NCBI RefSeq assembly: GCF_001428045.1 | Contig: NZ_LMSD01000008.1 | Coordinates: forward strand, 1 to 64,000 | DNA length: 64,000 bases | Reading direction: 5' to 3' | Source: Paenibacillus sp. Soil750 | GTDB taxonomy: Bacteria > Bacillota > Bacilli > Paenibacillales > NBRC-103111 | Shown here: in pieces, positions 43,676 through 53,902 of the stretch | Layout of the letters: the number at the start of each line of letters is the position of its first letter | How positions within the stretch are numbered: position 1 is the first letter of the stretch | Translations under genes and position numbers: made by a program | The notes under the pieces: generated by a model | Databases searched by the model: none | The model's input: the letters and a program-made list of their open reading frames with translations, nothing else | What the model was told of the DNA's origin: nothing

Positions 43676-45896
43676 GGAACCATCTCCGGAACAAATCGCG
43701 GAACAGAAGATTTACAAGCAAATGGGTGTAACCGACGAGGAGTTTGCTAAGATTTGTGGTTTCCTTGGACGTACTCCGAACTATGTAGAAATCGGCGTAT
43801 TCAGCGTAATGTGGTCCGAGCATTGTTCTTACAAGAATTCCAAACCTGTTCTTCGTAAATTCCCAGTAACAGGACCTCGCGTTCTTATGGGACCTGGTGA
43901 AGGTGCAGGGATTGTAGATATCGGGGACAACCAAGCGGTTGTTTTCAAAATTGAAAGTCATAACCACCCTTCCGCAATCGAGCCTTACCAAGGCGCGGCG
44001 ACAGGTGTGGGCGGTATTATTCGTGATATTTTCTCCATGGGCGCTCGCCCAGTTGCTCTACTTAACTCCTTACGTTTCGGTAAATTGGAAAACGATCGCG
44101 TGAAGTACTTGTTTGAGCACGTTGTCTCCGGTATTGCTGGATACGGTAACTGTATTGGGATTCCGACAGTTGGCGGCGAAGTGATGTTCGACGAGAGCTA
44201 CGAGGGGAACCCGCTAGTTAACGCAATGTGCGTGGGTCTTATCGACCACGACATGATCCAACGCGGTGTTGCCAAAGGTGTTGGCAACCCAGTCTTCTAC
44301 GTCGGCCCAGCAACAGGCCGCGATGGTATCCACGGTGCGACATTCGCATCCGAGGAATTGACAGCTGAATCCGAAGCGAAGCGTCCAGCGGTACAAGTTG
44401 GCGATCCGTTTATGGAGAAGCTAGTTCTAGAAGCTTGCTTAGAGTTAATCGATTCCGGCATCGTGCTTGGAATTCAAGATATGGGCGCAGCAGGACTTAC
44501 ATGTTCCAGCGCTGAGATGGCTAGTAAAGCAGGTAACGGCATGGAGCTGTACCTGGATGAAGTTCCACAACGCGAAGAAGGCATGACAGCGTATGAAATG
44601 ATGTTGTCCGAGTCCCAAGAGCGTATGCTATTCGTAGTTGAGCCGAAGGATGAGGCGCAAGCTAAGGGCATCTTTGAGCGTTGGGGCTTGCACTGTGCAA
44701 AAGTCGGTAAAGTTACTGACGACGGTTTCTTGAAATTAATCCACCACGGTGAAGTCGTGGCGAACATGCCTGTAGGCGCACTCGTTGACGAGTGCCCGGT
44801 TTACAATAAGCCAAGCAAAGTGCCGGCTTATTATGAAGCAAGCGCAGCGATCGATACAACACGTTACCCTGAGGTAACGAAGTTGACGGAAGCGTTGAAA
44901 TCCGTACTCGCGTCCCCAACGGTAGCGAGCAAAGAGTGGGTTTACAACCAATATGACTACATGGTTCGTACAGAAACAGCTGTGCGTCCAGGTTCAGACG
45001 CAGCAGTTGTCACGATCCGCGGCACGCGCAAAGGTCTTGCGATGACGACGGATTGTAACGGACGCTACGTATACTTGGATCCAGAAGTGGGCGGACGTAT
45101 CGCAGTATCCGAAGCAGCACGTAACGTTGTTTGTTCCGGTGCTGAGCCGCTTGCTGTGACGGACAACCTGAACTTCGGTTCCCCGGACAAGCCAGAAATC
45201 TTCTGGCAGTTGGAGAAATCCACGGACGGTATGGCAGAAGCTTGCCGCTTCTTGGATACGCCGGTTATCGGCGGTAACGTTTCTCTTTACAACGAGAACT
45301 CCAAAGGCGCGATCTACCCTACACCAGTTATCGGGATGGTTGGACTTGTTCATGACATCGACCACATCACGACACAGAACTTCAAAAACGAAGGCGACAT
45401 CATCATCCTGCTAGGCGAGACGAAAGCTGAGCTCGGCGGCAGCGAATTCCAATATGTGATTCACGGTGTAACCGAAGGCCGTCCTCCTGAGTTGGACTTG
45501 GCTACGGAGAAACGCCTGCAAAACGCAGTACTCAAAGCGATTCAAGAAGGTCTTGTTGCATCTGCGCATGACTTGTCTGAAGGCGGATTGGCTGTAGCAC
45601 TTGCAGAAAGCTGTATTAGCGGAAACATCGGCGCAGAAGTTAATGTAGCGTCCGATCTTCGTCCAGATTTCGCATTGTTCAGTGAATCGCAATCACGTAT
45701 CGTACTTAGCGCTACACCAGAAAAAGCAGATGCCCTTAAGCATTGGATCGCTTCCCAAGGTGTACCTTATCAAGAAATCGGAAAAGTAACAGGTTCTTAC
45801 CTCACTGTGAAAATCAATGACGAACAGCGTCTCCAGTCTCCTGTAAACGAGCTGGCGAAAGTCTGGAAGGATGCGATTCCATGTCTAATGGCGTGA
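43653..45896 (+). CDS. purL: FGAM synthase, synthetase subunit
   Basis: The 747-residue small PurL has [14 protein letters not shown] near residue 50, [25 protein letters not shown] near 92 and [15 protein letters not shown] near 466, the ATP-binding and catalytic regions of the two tandem AIRS-like halves. I set the start at ATG 43653, five bases after GGAGGGAA; the frame is open to 43635. It overlaps purQ and purF. Confidence 0.97.
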   Translation: MTQQLSAKEPSPEQIAEQKIYKQMGVTDEEFAKICGFLGRTPNYVEIGVFSVMWSEHCSYKNSKPVLRKFPVTGPRVLMGPGEGAGIVDIGDNQAVVFKIESHNHPSAIEPYQGAATGVGGIIRDIFSMGARPVALLNSLRFGKLENDRVKYLFEHVVSGIAGYGNCIGIPTVGGEVMFDESYEGNPLVNAMCVGLIDHDMIQRGVAKGVGNPVFYVGPATGRDGIHGATFASEELTAESEAKRPAVQVGDPFMEKLVLEACLELIDSGIVLGIQDMGAAGLTCSSAEMASKAGNGMELYLDEVPQREEGMTAYEMMLSESQERMLFVVEPKDEAQAKGIFERWGLHCAKVGKVTDDGFLKLIHHGEVVANMPVGALVDECPVYNKPSKVPAYYEASAAIDTTRYPEVTKLTEALKSVLASPTVASKEWVYNQYDYMVRTETAVRPGSDAAVVTIRGTRKGLAMTTDCNGRYVYLDPEVGGRIAVSEAARNVVCSGAEPLAVTDNLNFGSPDKPEIFWQLEKSTDGMAEACRFLDTPVIGGNVSLYNENSKGAIYPTPVIGMVGLVHDIDHITTQNFKNEGDIIILLGETKAELGGSEFQYVIHGVTEGRPPELDLATEKRLQNAVLKAIQEGLVASAHDLSEGGLAVALAESCISGNIGAEVNVASDLRPDFALFSESQSRIVLSATPEKADALKHWIASQGVPYQEIGKVTGSYLTVKINDEQRLQSPVNELAKVWKDAIPCLMA

Positions 45897-47413
45897 AACA
45901 ATCCAAGGCCCTAAAGCTTCCTGTGGCTCCATTTGAACAACTTGAGAATGGGCAGCATGAGCTTTGGACAGGCGACTATTACAACGAAGGTATTGGCGGC
46001 CAAGGTGGATTGTTCGACAAGCTGAATGAAGAGTGCGGGGTGTTCGGGGTGTATGGTCATCCCGAGGCTTCCTCCCTGTGCTATTACGGGCTGCATGCCC
46101 TGCAGCATCGCGGACAGGAAAGTGCCGGCATCTGTACAGTCGATGAAGGCAAATTCAACTATTACCGTGGGATGGGACTTGCGAAGGAAGTTTTTACAAA
46201 TGATAATTTACATCCACTTACAGGCTCAACAGCTATCGCGCATGTTCGTTATTCAACAGCAGGCGAAAGCAAGCTGGCGAATGCACAACCGCTCGTGTTC
46301 AAATACCGTGAGGGCGATCTAGCGATTGCGACGAACGGGAACCTTGATAATGCCAACATTATCAAGCGTGAGCTGGAGCGGAAGGGTTCCATTTTCCAAA
46401 CAACAAGTGATACTGAGGTTATGGCGCATCTGATTGCTCGTTCCGAGCATGATGATATCGTTGACGCTGTGAAAGATGCGATGAATCAAGTCATCGGCGG
46501 CTTTGCATTCCTTATTATTACGAAAGATAAATTGATTGCTGCGCTTGATCCGAACGGCTTACGTCCGTTCATGATCGGCCGACTCGGAGATGCTTACTTA
46601 TTCGCGTCCGAGACATGTGCATTTGATGCGGTTGGGGCAACCTATTTCCGTGATGTACAGCCTGGCGAGATCATTGTAATTGATCGTGACGGCTTCCGTT
46701 CCGAGCAGTTTACAGAAGGCAGCAAGCGTGCGATCTGTGCAATGGAATACATCTACTTTGCTCGTCCAGACAGCGACATTGACACGGTCAATATTCACTC
46801 CGCTCGTAAACGGATGGGTAAACGACTAGCAATGGAAGCTTTCGTGGATGCGGACATTGTAACAGGCGTGCCGGATTCCAGTATTTCAGCTGCGATTGGC
46901 TTTGCGGAACAAACGGGGATTCCTTATGAGTTGGGTCTGATCAAGAACCGCTACACTGGCCGGACGTTCATCATTCCAAGCCAAGAGCTTCGTGAGCAAG
47001 GTGTCAAAATGAAGCTGAGCGCCGTTCGCAAAGTGGTCGAAGGCAAGCGTGTCGTGATGATCGATGACTCCATCGTTCGTGGGACAACGTCCTTACGTAT
47101 CGTTAACCTGCTTCGTGAAGCAGGAGCAACGGAGGTTCATGTGCGGATTTCTTCGCCGCCATTTATGAACCCTTGTTACTACGGGATCGATACGCCAGAC
47201 CGCAAAGAGCTTATCGCGGCGATGAATTCGATCGAAGAGATTCGCAAGGCGATCAACGCGGATTCACTTCATTTTCTAACGAAGGATGGATTGTTAGATT
47301 CAATCGGTCAAGGTTCCGCAGGGAAAGAAAGCGGATATTGTACAGCTTGCTTCGACAACAGCTATCCAACGGAAATCGTTGATGTGACGAAGGTTGGTTG
47401 TGCTTGTGATTAA
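45881..47413 (+). CDS. purF: Amidophosphoribosyltransferase
   Basis: A 510-residue enzyme that starts the pathway from PRPP and glutamine. The glutaminase nucleophile is Cys52 in [11 protein letters not shown], exposed after removal of the propeptide; [13 protein letters not shown] and the PRPP loop [14 protein letters not shown] near residue 389 are present. The C-terminal CTAC pair plus earlier cysteines fit the B. subtilis 4Fe-4S cluster. The propeptide is 51 residues, against 11 in B. subtilis. RBS GGAAGGATG; no other good start lies nearer Cys52. Confidence 0.96.
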   Translation: MSNGVKQSKALKLPVAPFEQLENGQHELWTGDYYNEGIGGQGGLFDKLNEECGVFGVYGHPEASSLCYYGLHALQHRGQESAGICTVDEGKFNYYRGMGLAKEVFTNDNLHPLTGSTAIAHVRYSTAGESKLANAQPLVFKYREGDLAIATNGNLDNANIIKRELERKGSIFQTTSDTEVMAHLIARSEHDDIVDAVKDAMNQVIGGFAFLIITKDKLIAALDPNGLRPFMIGRLGDAYLFASETCAFDAVGATYFRDVQPGEIIVIDRDGFRSEQFTEGSKRAICAMEYIYFARPDSDIDTVNIHSARKRMGKRLAMEAFVDADIVTGVPDSSISAAIGFAEQTGIPYELGLIKNRYTGRTFIIPSQELREQGVKMKLSAVRKVVEGKRVVMIDDSIVRGTTSLRIVNLLREAGATEVHVRISSPPFMNPCYYGIDTPDRKELIAAMNSIEEIRKAINADSLHFLTKDGLLDSIGQGSAGKESGYCTACFDNSYPTEIVDVTKVGCACD

Positions 47414-47514
47414 AAGCTGATTTCGTGGCAGCGTTGGGCCATGGTCAGAAAAAGAGAGAAAACGGGGGTCTAACGACCTCCCCCATATATAGACAAACTA
47501 AGGAGTGTTGGTCA

Positions 47515-48555
47515 GTGTCGGATGCTTATAAAAAGGCTGGCGTCGATATCGCGGCGGGGAACGAAGCAGTAGAACGGATGAAAAAGCACGTTAAACGGAC
47601 ATTCCGTCCTGAAGTGTTAACAGATCTCGGTGGCTTCGGCGGGCTGTTCAGCTTGAACAAAGACAAGTATGAGGAGCCTGTACTCGTATCGGGTACGGAC
47701 GGCGTGGGCACGAAGCTGAAGATCGCTTTTGCCATGGATAAGCATGATACGATTGGGATTGATGCAGTTGCGATGTGTGTGAATGATATTATTGTTCAAG
47801 GCGCAGAGCCATTGTTCTTCCTTGACTATCTCGCTTGTGACAAAGTCATTCCAGAGAAAATTGAAGCGATTATTAAAGGGATCGCCGACGGTTGTGCGCA
47901 ATCTGGTTGCTCACTAATCGGTGGCGAAACGGCGGAAATGCCGGGCATGTATGCACAAGGGGAGTATGACATTGCCGGCTTTACGGTTGGAATCGTCGAC
48001 AAGAAAAAGATCATCGACGGAACAACGATCCGTCCTGGAGATGTCGTGCTAGGACTAGCTTCAAGCGGTGTGCACAGTAACGGGTTCTCGCTTGTGCGTA
48101 AGCTTTTGCTAGAAGATAACGGATATACCCTTCAAGGGCATGTAGAAGAGCTTGGCGACAAGCTTGGTAACGTGTTGCTTGAGCCAACGAAGCTGTATGT
48201 GAAGCCAGTTCTAGCTATGTTGGAAGACGTAGCGATCAAAGGTATGGCGCATATCACAGGCGGCGGTTTCATCGAAAATATCCCGCGCGTTCTGCCAGAT
48301 GGCGTGAACGTGGATATCCAATACGGATCATGGCCGATCCTTCCGATTTTCTCCTTGATGCAGCGTGTAGGCAACATCACGAACAATGATATGTTCCGCA
48401 CGTTCAACATGGGAATTGGGATGGTTGTCATTGTAGCAGCTGACGATGCAGAGAAAGCCATTGCTGCAGCGGAAGCGCAAGGCGAAAAAGCATACCGTTT
48501 AGGCGTTGTAACTGAAGGCGAGCGTGTAGTTACGTTCCAAGGAGCTGACGTCTAA
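47515..48555 (+). CDS. purM: Phosphoribosylaminoimidazole synthetase
   Basis: A 346-residue AIR synthetase, the usual family length, starting at GTG 47515 ([19 protein letters not shown]) after AAGGAGTG. Motifs [13 protein letters not shown] near residue 60 and [11 protein letters not shown] near 137 bind ATP and substrate. A longer frame reaches back to 47425, but it has no ribosome site and would be 30 residues too long. A GGGGGTC / GACCTCCCCC hairpin at 47464-47483 lies in the purF-purM gap. Confidence 0.96.
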   Translation: MSDAYKKAGVDIAAGNEAVERMKKHVKRTFRPEVLTDLGGFGGLFSLNKDKYEEPVLVSGTDGVGTKLKIAFAMDKHDTIGIDAVAMCVNDIIVQGAEPLFFLDYLACDKVIPEKIEAIIKGIADGCAQSGCSLIGGETAEMPGMYAQGEYDIAGFTVGIVDKKKIIDGTTIRPGDVVLGLASSGVHSNGFSLVRKLLLEDNGYTLQGHVEELGDKLGNVLLEPTKLYVKPVLAMLEDVAIKGMAHITGGGFIENIPRVLPDGVNVDIQYGSWPILPIFSLMQRVGNITNNDMFRTFNMGIGMVVIVAADDAEKAIAAAEAQGEKAYRLGVVTEGERVVTFQGADV

Positions 48556-49166
48556 TGCAGCCTTATCGCATTGCGGTTATGGCTTCAGGCAGCGGCTCGA
48601 ATTTTCAGGCTATTGTGGATCAGGTACAGAAGGGGAAGCTTGATGTCAGCATCGAGCTTCTTGTCTGTGATCGCCCAAAGGCATTCGTTATTGAGCGTGC
48701 CAAGGAAGCGAAGGTACCTGTGTTTGCCTTCAATCCGAAGGAATACGAAAGCCGCGAGGCGTATGAGTCGCTGATCTTAAAAGAGCTGCAGGAACGCCAG
48801 GTTGATCTGGTCGTGATGGCAGGTTACATGCGGATTATTACGAATGTGCTGGTTGAGCCTTACTTTGGGCGGATGATTAACATTCATCCTTCTTTGTTGC
48901 CTTCGTTCCCCGGCGTCCGCGCTGTGGAACAGGCGGTTGAGTATGGCGTGAAGCAGACAGGCGTCACGGTGCATTTTGTCGATGGCGGGCTGGACTCCGG
49001 CCCGATCATTGCGCAGCGTGCCGTAGAGATCCACGAGCACGAGACAGCCGATTCGCTTACGGAGCGAATCCATGCGGCTGAGCACGTGCTGCTGCCGCAG
49101 GTTGTGCGGTGGCTGCGCGAGGGCCGCGTGAGCTTGGACGGCCGCAGGGTTAGCGTGCGGAAGTAG
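48555..49166 (+). CDS. purN: Phosphoribosylglycinamide formyltransferase
   Basis: A 203-residue folate-dependent GAR transformylase with ASGSGSNFQAIVDQ near residue 11, MAGYMRIITNVLV near 88 and NIHPSLLPSFPG near 108 (catalytic Asn and His), then HFVDGGLDSGPII with the catalytic Asp. The start codon shares one base with the purM stop (TAATG). A gap of 308 bp with repeat F follows before purH. Confidence 0.96.
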   Translation: MQPYRIAVMASGSGSNFQAIVDQVQKGKLDVSIELLVCDRPKAFVIERAKEAKVPVFAFNPKEYESREAYESLILKELQERQVDLVVMAGYMRIITNVLVEPYFGRMINIHPSLLPSFPGVRAVEQAVEYGVKQTGVTVHFVDGGLDSGPIIAQRAVEIHEHETADSLTERIHAAEHVLLPQVVRWLREGRVSLDGRRVSVRK

Positions 49167-49244
49167 GTTTTGAGATTAACACGCGCTTACGTGCGTGTGT
49201 GGCACTTATATATTTTATTTAGAATTGGGCTTGGCGGCGCACTG

Positions 49245-49430
49245 TAGTGATGTTTTTCATCACGATATGAGGCGTAGCGCGAGAAAAAGCTGCTTTAGTG
49301 ATGTTTTATAACGTTACGGAGCCAATTATGCCCCGAAAGTTGGCGTTACGGGTGTGTTAGTGATGATTTTCATCACTAACGCATGGCTTCCCGCAAAATA
49401 TATCCGCAGTAGTGATGTTTAACATCACTA
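49245..49430. repeat. Four-palindrome element, family F, inside the pur operon
   Basis: Four units with arms TAGTGATG / CATCACTA start at 49245, 49296, 49358 and 49410 (steps of 51, 62 and 52 bp); unit 2 has a degenerate right arm. The middle spacer holds GCCAA (49321) and TTGGC (49340). An additional hairpin, ACACGC / GCGTGT at 49179-49198, precedes it. The element fills most of the purN-purH gap, where transcription must pass through to reach purH and purD. No promoter or terminator is evident. Confidence 0.88.
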
Positions 49431-49474
49431 AGTACTCATTCACATACAATCCCATTCCCTAAGGAGGAAGCATA

Positions 49475-51022
49475 GTGGCAATCAAAAGAGCACTGATCTC
49501 CGTTTTCGATAAAACGGGCATCGTTGAATTCGCGAGCGAGCTGTCAAAGCTGGGCGTTGAGATCATTTCTACAGGTGGTACGCTTAGTTTGTTAAAGGAT
49601 AAAGGGGTACCGGTTATCGGTATTTCCGAAGTTACAGGGTTCCCGGAAATTATGGATGGCCGTGTGAAGACACTTCACCCGAACGTACATGGCGGACTTC
49701 TGGCTGTTCGTGACAACGCAGAGCACCAAGCAAGCATGAAAGAGCTAGGCTTGGAGTACATTGATCTGGTTGTCGTGAATTTATATCCTTTTGCAGAGAC
49801 GATTGCTAAGCCTGATGTGACTTACGAAGATGCGATCGAGAACATCGATATCGGTGGACCTACCATGCTTCGTTCCGCAGCGAAAAACCATGCTTTCGTT
49901 TCCGTTATCGTCGACACGACGGACTATGCGAAAGTGTTGGAAGAAGTGCAAGAGACTGGTGACACTACGCTGGCGACGCGTAAACGTCTTGCAGCAAAAG
50001 TGTTCCGTCACACTGGCGCTTACGATGCTTTGATTGGCGACTATTTGACTGGCCTCCAAGGCGAGCCTTACCCAGAGCGTTACACAGTAACGTATGAAAA
50101 AATGCAAGAGCTTCGCTACGGCGAGAACCCGCACCAAAGCGCAGCGTTTTACCGCACGCCGAATGCGGCTGCTGGCAACATCACAACGGCTGAACAATTA
50201 CACGGTAAGGAATTATCGTACAACAATATTAATGATGCGAACACGGCTCTTCAAATTGTCAAAGAGTTCACCGAGCCAGCGGTTGTTGCCGTTAAGCACA
50301 TGAACCCTTGCGGCGTGGGTATCGGTACGAATGTACTAGAAGCCTACACGAAAGCGTACAATGCAGATCCAACGTCCATCTTCGGTGGTATCGTAGCTGC
50401 GAACCGTGCGATCGACGAAGCGACTGCACAATTACTGCATGAGATTTTCTTGGAAATCGTCATCGCGCCAGATTTTACACCAGAAGCACTTGAGATTCTG
50501 GCTAAAAAGAAAAACATCCGCCTACTGAAAGTAGCCGGTTTGGATACAATTGCTGGACGCGAGTCCCAGCCAGTCATCACAACAGTTGAAGGCGGCATGC
50601 TGGTACAAGCTAGTGACGCTTACCAACTGACAGAAGCAGATCTGAAAGTCGTTTCCGAGCGTCAACCGACAGCGGAAGAGATGAAGCAATTGCTTTTCGC
50701 ATGGAAAGTCGTTAAGCACGTTAAATCCAATGCCATCGTACTTGTGGCTGACGATATGACAGTTGGTGTAGGCGCGGGTCAAATGAACCGTGTCGGCGCA
50801 GCCAAAATCGCGATCGAGCAAGCTGGCGACAAGTCCAAAGGTTCCGTCCTTTCGTCCGATGCCTTCTTCCCGATGGGCGATACGCTCGAAATGGCAGCAA
50901 AAGCAGGCATCACTGCGGTGATTCAGCCAGGCGGCTCCATCAAAGACGAAGAATCCATTCGCGTTGCTAACGAAAACGGTATTGCGATGGTTATGACAGG
51001 CGTTCGTCACTTTAAACACTAA
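49475..51022 (+). CDS. purH: AICAR transformylase / IMP cyclohydrolase
   Basis: A 515-residue bifunctional enzyme completing IMP synthesis. The N-terminal methylglyoxal-synthase-like cyclohydrolase domain starts [16 protein letters not shown] with [10 protein letters not shown] near 33 and [12 protein letters not shown] near 67. The C-terminal transformylase holds KHMNPCGVG near residue 272. It starts at GTG after AAGGAGGAAG. Confidence 0.97.
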   Translation: MAIKRALISVFDKTGIVEFASELSKLGVEIISTGGTLSLLKDKGVPVIGISEVTGFPEIMDGRVKTLHPNVHGGLLAVRDNAEHQASMKELGLEYIDLVVVNLYPFAETIAKPDVTYEDAIENIDIGGPTMLRSAAKNHAFVSVIVDTTDYAKVLEEVQETGDTTLATRKRLAAKVFRHTGAYDALIGDYLTGLQGEPYPERYTVTYEKMQELRYGENPHQSAAFYRTPNAAAGNITTAEQLHGKELSYNNINDANTALQIVKEFTEPAVVAVKHMNPCGVGIGTNVLEAYTKAYNADPTSIFGGIVAANRAIDEATAQLLHEIFLEIVIAPDFTPEALEILAKKKNIRLLKVAGLDTIAGRESQPVITTVEGGMLVQASDAYQLTEADLKVVSERQPTAEEMKQLLFAWKVVKHVKSNAIVLVADDMTVGVGAGQMNRVGAAKIAIEQAGDKSKGSVLSSDAFFPMGDTLEMAAKAGITAVIQPGGSIKDEESIRVANENGIAMVMTGVRHFKH

Positions 51023-51089
51023 AACAATTGAGAATGCTCACGATTCGTAAGTGGACCGTGGGCATTCCCCATGAGAGGGGTTTCCAAAG

Positions 51090-52355
51090 ATGCGTGTATT
51101 AGTTATTGGACGTGGCGGACGTGAGCATGCGATTGTATGGGCACTAAGCAAAAGCCCAAAAATCAGCAAACTGTTCTGCGCACCAGGAAACGGCGGGATT
51201 GCCGGTTTAGCGGAATGCGTTCCGATTACGGAGCTTCAGTTCGACGAGATCAGCACATTTGCCAAGGAGCAAGCGATTGACTTGGTTATGGTCGCGCCTG
51301 ATGATCCGTTAGCGGCAGGATTGGTTGATCATTTGGAGTCAAAAGGGATCGAAGCATTCGGTCCTCGCGCCAACGCTGCGATCATTGAAGGCAGCAAAGT
51401 GTTTATGAAGCAGCTACTCAAAAAATACAGCATTCCGACGGCGGCATACGAGTCTTTTGACGCGTATGAGCCGGCACTTGCGTACTTGCGCTCGCAAACA
51501 GCGCCAATCGTTATTAAAGCAGACGGCTTAGCAGCTGGTAAAGGTGTTACAGTTGCCCAAACGATGGAAGAAGCGGAAGCTGCGCTGAAAGACATCATGG
51601 TTGGGCAGGTTTTTGGGGCATCGGCAGGCGCAAGCGTCGTGATCGAGGAGTTCCTGACAGGACAAGAAATGTCCTTACTGGCATTCGTTGATGGTTCGAC
51701 TGTGCGTTTGATGGTACCTTCACAGGATCATAAGCCGGTTTTTGATAACGATAAAGGACCGAACACAGGCGGAATGGGAACATACTCCCCACTTCCACAT
51801 ATTCCTGAGTCCATCGTGCAAGAAGCACTTGTGAACATCGTTCAGCCTACGGCTGATGCGATGGTGGCAGAAGGCCGTCCGTTCAAAGGCGTGCTGTATG
51901 CGGGTCTGATTTTGACGCCTAACGGTGTGAAAACAATTGAGTTCAACGCACGCTTCGGTGATCCGGAGACGCAGGTGATTTTGCCACGATTGAAAACGGA
52001 TTTGCTGGATATTTTCCTCGCGATTAACAACGGCACGTTGGCTGAGCAACCAATCGAGTGGAGCGAACAAGCGGCAGTATGCGTGATCGTGGCTTCGCCA
52101 GGATACCCTGGACCGTATCCAAAAGGATTACCGATTTCTGGATTAGATCAAGTGCAGGATGCCCTTGTGTTCCACGCGGGTACGGCAGTTGATGAGAACG
52201 GACAAATCGTCACGAATGGCGGACGTGTTCTTGGTATCACGGGACTTGGCAAGGACATCGTAGAAGCTCGTCAGAAGGCTTATGCGGATGCGGATCGGAT
52301 CCATTTTGAAGGTAAGCATTACCGGACGGATATTGCGATGAAGGCATTGAGATAG
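51090..52355 (+). CDS. purD: Phosphoribosylamine-glycine ligase
   Basis: A 421-residue ATP-grasp enzyme that makes GAR. It begins MRVLVIGRGGREHAIVWAL, with KADGLAAGKGVTVA near residue 142, DNDKGPNTGGMGTYSP near 220 and EFNARFGDPETQVILP near 283. RBS GAGAGGGG. It ends the pur operon. Confidence 0.97.
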   Translation: MRVLVIGRGGREHAIVWALSKSPKISKLFCAPGNGGIAGLAECVPITELQFDEISTFAKEQAIDLVMVAPDDPLAAGLVDHLESKGIEAFGPRANAAIIEGSKVFMKQLLKKYSIPTAAYESFDAYEPALAYLRSQTAPIVIKADGLAAGKGVTVAQTMEEAEAALKDIMVGQVFGASAGASVVIEEFLTGQEMSLLAFVDGSTVRLMVPSQDHKPVFDNDKGPNTGGMGTYSPLPHIPESIVQEALVNIVQPTADAMVAEGRPFKGVLYAGLILTPNGVKTIEFNARFGDPETQVILPRLKTDLLDIFLAINNGTLAEQPIEWSEQAAVCVIVASPGYPGPYPKGLPISGLDQVQDALVFHAGTAVDENGQIVTNGGRVLGITGLGKDIVEARQKAYADADRIHFEGKHYRTDIAMKALR

Positions 52356-52381
52356 GTTGTAGGAACGGCGGCAAGAGCGGA

Positions 52382-52453
52382 ACAACAAAACACAGTCCTC
52401 TTAGAAGCGAGTACCCAATAGGGGGCGTGCGCGTGGGGGCTGTGTTTTGTTGT
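52382..52453 (+). terminator. Long hairpin ending the pur operon
   Basis: ACAACAAAACACAG (52382-52395) and CTGTGTTTTGTTGT (52440-52453) make a perfect 14-bp stem around a G/C-rich loop. There is no T run after the stem, but the 3' arm itself is T-rich. Termination is likely but not certain. Confidence 0.6.
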
Positions 52454-52481
52454 ATGTGTGAGGTTGTGGTGGGCGGCGGAA

Positions 52482-52666
52482 TAACTGGATTTCATACAGC
52501 TAATTTGGTGCGATTCTTGCAATCTAGGCGATTAGATGGATTTCCTCCAGCTAATTGGAGGCTTTCAGCCAACTATGGGGAAAATGATCAGAAATAGCTG
52601 TAGATTTTCCATCTAAGTCCGATAATAAGGGGGATGGCGGAGAATTAACTGTAGGTTATCCATCTA
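52482..52666. repeat. Four-palindrome intergenic element, family A copy 3
   Basis: Units start at 52482, 52532, 52595 and 52645 (steps of 50, 63 and 50 bp), the same as copy 1. Arms are TAGCTGTA, TTAGATGG and TTAACTGTA with partners TACAGCTAA and CCATCTAA. The middle spacer contains TTGG...GCCAA. The last unit contains the stop codon of the small minus-strand gene at 52664-52792. Confidence 0.86.
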
Positions 52667-52792
52667 CTTTTTATCCCAGCCACGAATATATTTACTCCTG
52701 TTCTTGTAGACGAAAAAGCACGCCAATAAGGCAAGAACAATTAATGAAATTGACAGCCAGTGATCAGTGAAATAATGCCAAAGTGCCTGCAT
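52664..52792 (-). CDS. Small membrane protein of 42 residues
   Basis: A short gene with a strong ribosome site (GGGAGG seven bases before ATG). The peptide has an N-terminal MQALWHYFTDHW, one hydrophobic helix from about residue 13 to 29 (LSISLIVLALLACFFVY) and a basic tail KNRSKYIRGWDKK. It fits a single-span membrane protein with the tail inside. I do not recognise a family. Its stop lies in the last palindrome of repeat A3; the amidase gene runs away from it on the other strand. Confidence 0.65.
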   Translation of the reverse strand: MQALWHYFTDHWLSISLIVLALLACFFVYKNRSKYIRGWDKK

Positions 52793-52887
52793 AGCGGAAC
52801 CTCCCAAATGTGGAGAAGCATGGTCGTGTTAGTTTCGCGAATGGCGGCTGTTTTTATACAGAGCATAGAGAAGAAGGGGAATTGCTG

Positions 52888-53811
52888 ATGGTTTATAAAA
52901 GAATGCTACTACTCTCTGCGGTCATATCGCTGGTTGGTGTGTTGGCTGGTTGTGGAGATAAACAGCCAGTACCTGTGACGTTGCCTACAACGGAGGCTGT
53001 GCAAAGTGCTTCGCCGCAGGCCACAGCAGCGCAGGCAACGGCTGCACCCTCCGAGGTGCAGGCGGCACCTACGCCTTCGCCCTCGCCAACATCGGCTCCA
53101 ACACCTGTCGCAACGCCAGAAACGAAGCCAACACCAACAAAGACGGCTGCACCAATCACATTGCCGAGTGTGCCTAAGAGCAATAAGCTTGTCATGATTG
53201 ACCCCGGACATCAACGGGTTGGTAATAACGCGCCTGAGCAAGTGGGGCCAGATACGCGGGAAACGAAGGCCAAGGTCAGTTCCGGCACTGTTGGGGTACG
53301 CACGAAGAAACCAGAGTATGTGCTCAACCTGGAGGTATCCCTGCTGCTTAAGGCGGAGCTAGCCCGCCGGGGGATCAACGTTGCGATGACACGCGAAACG
53401 CATGATGTGGATATCAGCAACAAGCAGCGTGCGGATATGGCAAATGAGGTGGGAGCAGCGCTGGTTGTAAGGATTCATGCAGATGGTGACGCCTCGGCAA
53501 GTACGAAGGGATTTTCCGTTCTGTACCCGTCAGCTGCGCAACCAGCTGTTAAGCCTATCGCCGCTGACAGTAAGCAGGCTGCAGGTTTTCTCCTAACTGG
53601 CTTGCAGCAAGCAACTGGTCAGAAGGGACGTGGCCTATCGGCGCGAGACGATCTGAGCGGCTTCAACTGGTCGAAGGTACCCGTCGCCCTCGTGGAGATC
53701 GGGTTCATGACGAATCCCGAAGAGGACGAGCTCATGTCGGAAGCAGCGTATCAACAGAAGCTTGCCGTAGGCATCGCGGATGGAATTGAGCAGTTTGTGA
53801 ACGGTAAGTGA
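52888..53811 (+). CDS. N-acetylmuramoyl-L-alanine amidase, lipoprotein
   Basis: A 307-residue lipoprotein with lipobox LAGC (Cys22), a Pro/Thr/Ala-rich linker to about residue 90, and an Amidase_3 domain. The zinc ligands are visible in MIDPGHQ (His), EYVLNLEVS (Glu) and VRIHADG (His); the catalytic Glu is in ALVEIGFMTNPEE. It would cleave the peptide stem from peptidoglycan at the cell surface. The start at ATG 52888 follows GAAGGGGAA; the frame is open from 52810, but a longer product would spoil the signal sequence. Confidence 0.9.
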   Translation: MVYKRMLLLSAVISLVGVLAGCGDKQPVPVTLPTTEAVQSASPQATAAQATAAPSEVQAAPTPSPSPTSAPTPVATPETKPTPTKTAAPITLPSVPKSNKLVMIDPGHQRVGNNAPEQVGPDTRETKAKVSSGTVGVRTKKPEYVLNLEVSLLLKAELARRGINVAMTRETHDVDISNKQRADMANEVGAALVVRIHADGDASASTKGFSVLYPSAAQPAVKPIAADSKQAAGFLLTGLQQATGQKGRGLSARDDLSGFNWSKVPVALVEIGFMTNPEEDELMSEAAYQQKLAVGIADGIEQFVNGK

Positions 53812-53902
53812 GGAAGACGGAGCGTAGCGTGGTTTTATTTTCACAGATTCGAGAATAATGTAGATAACTGGCACTGATTAGTTTGTGGGAGGGGGTGCTG
53901 CT

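Noticed and set aside
47464..47483. GGGGGTC / GACCTCCCCC hairpin between purF and purM as a terminator
   Set aside because: No T run follows and the operon continues; at most it affects message stability.
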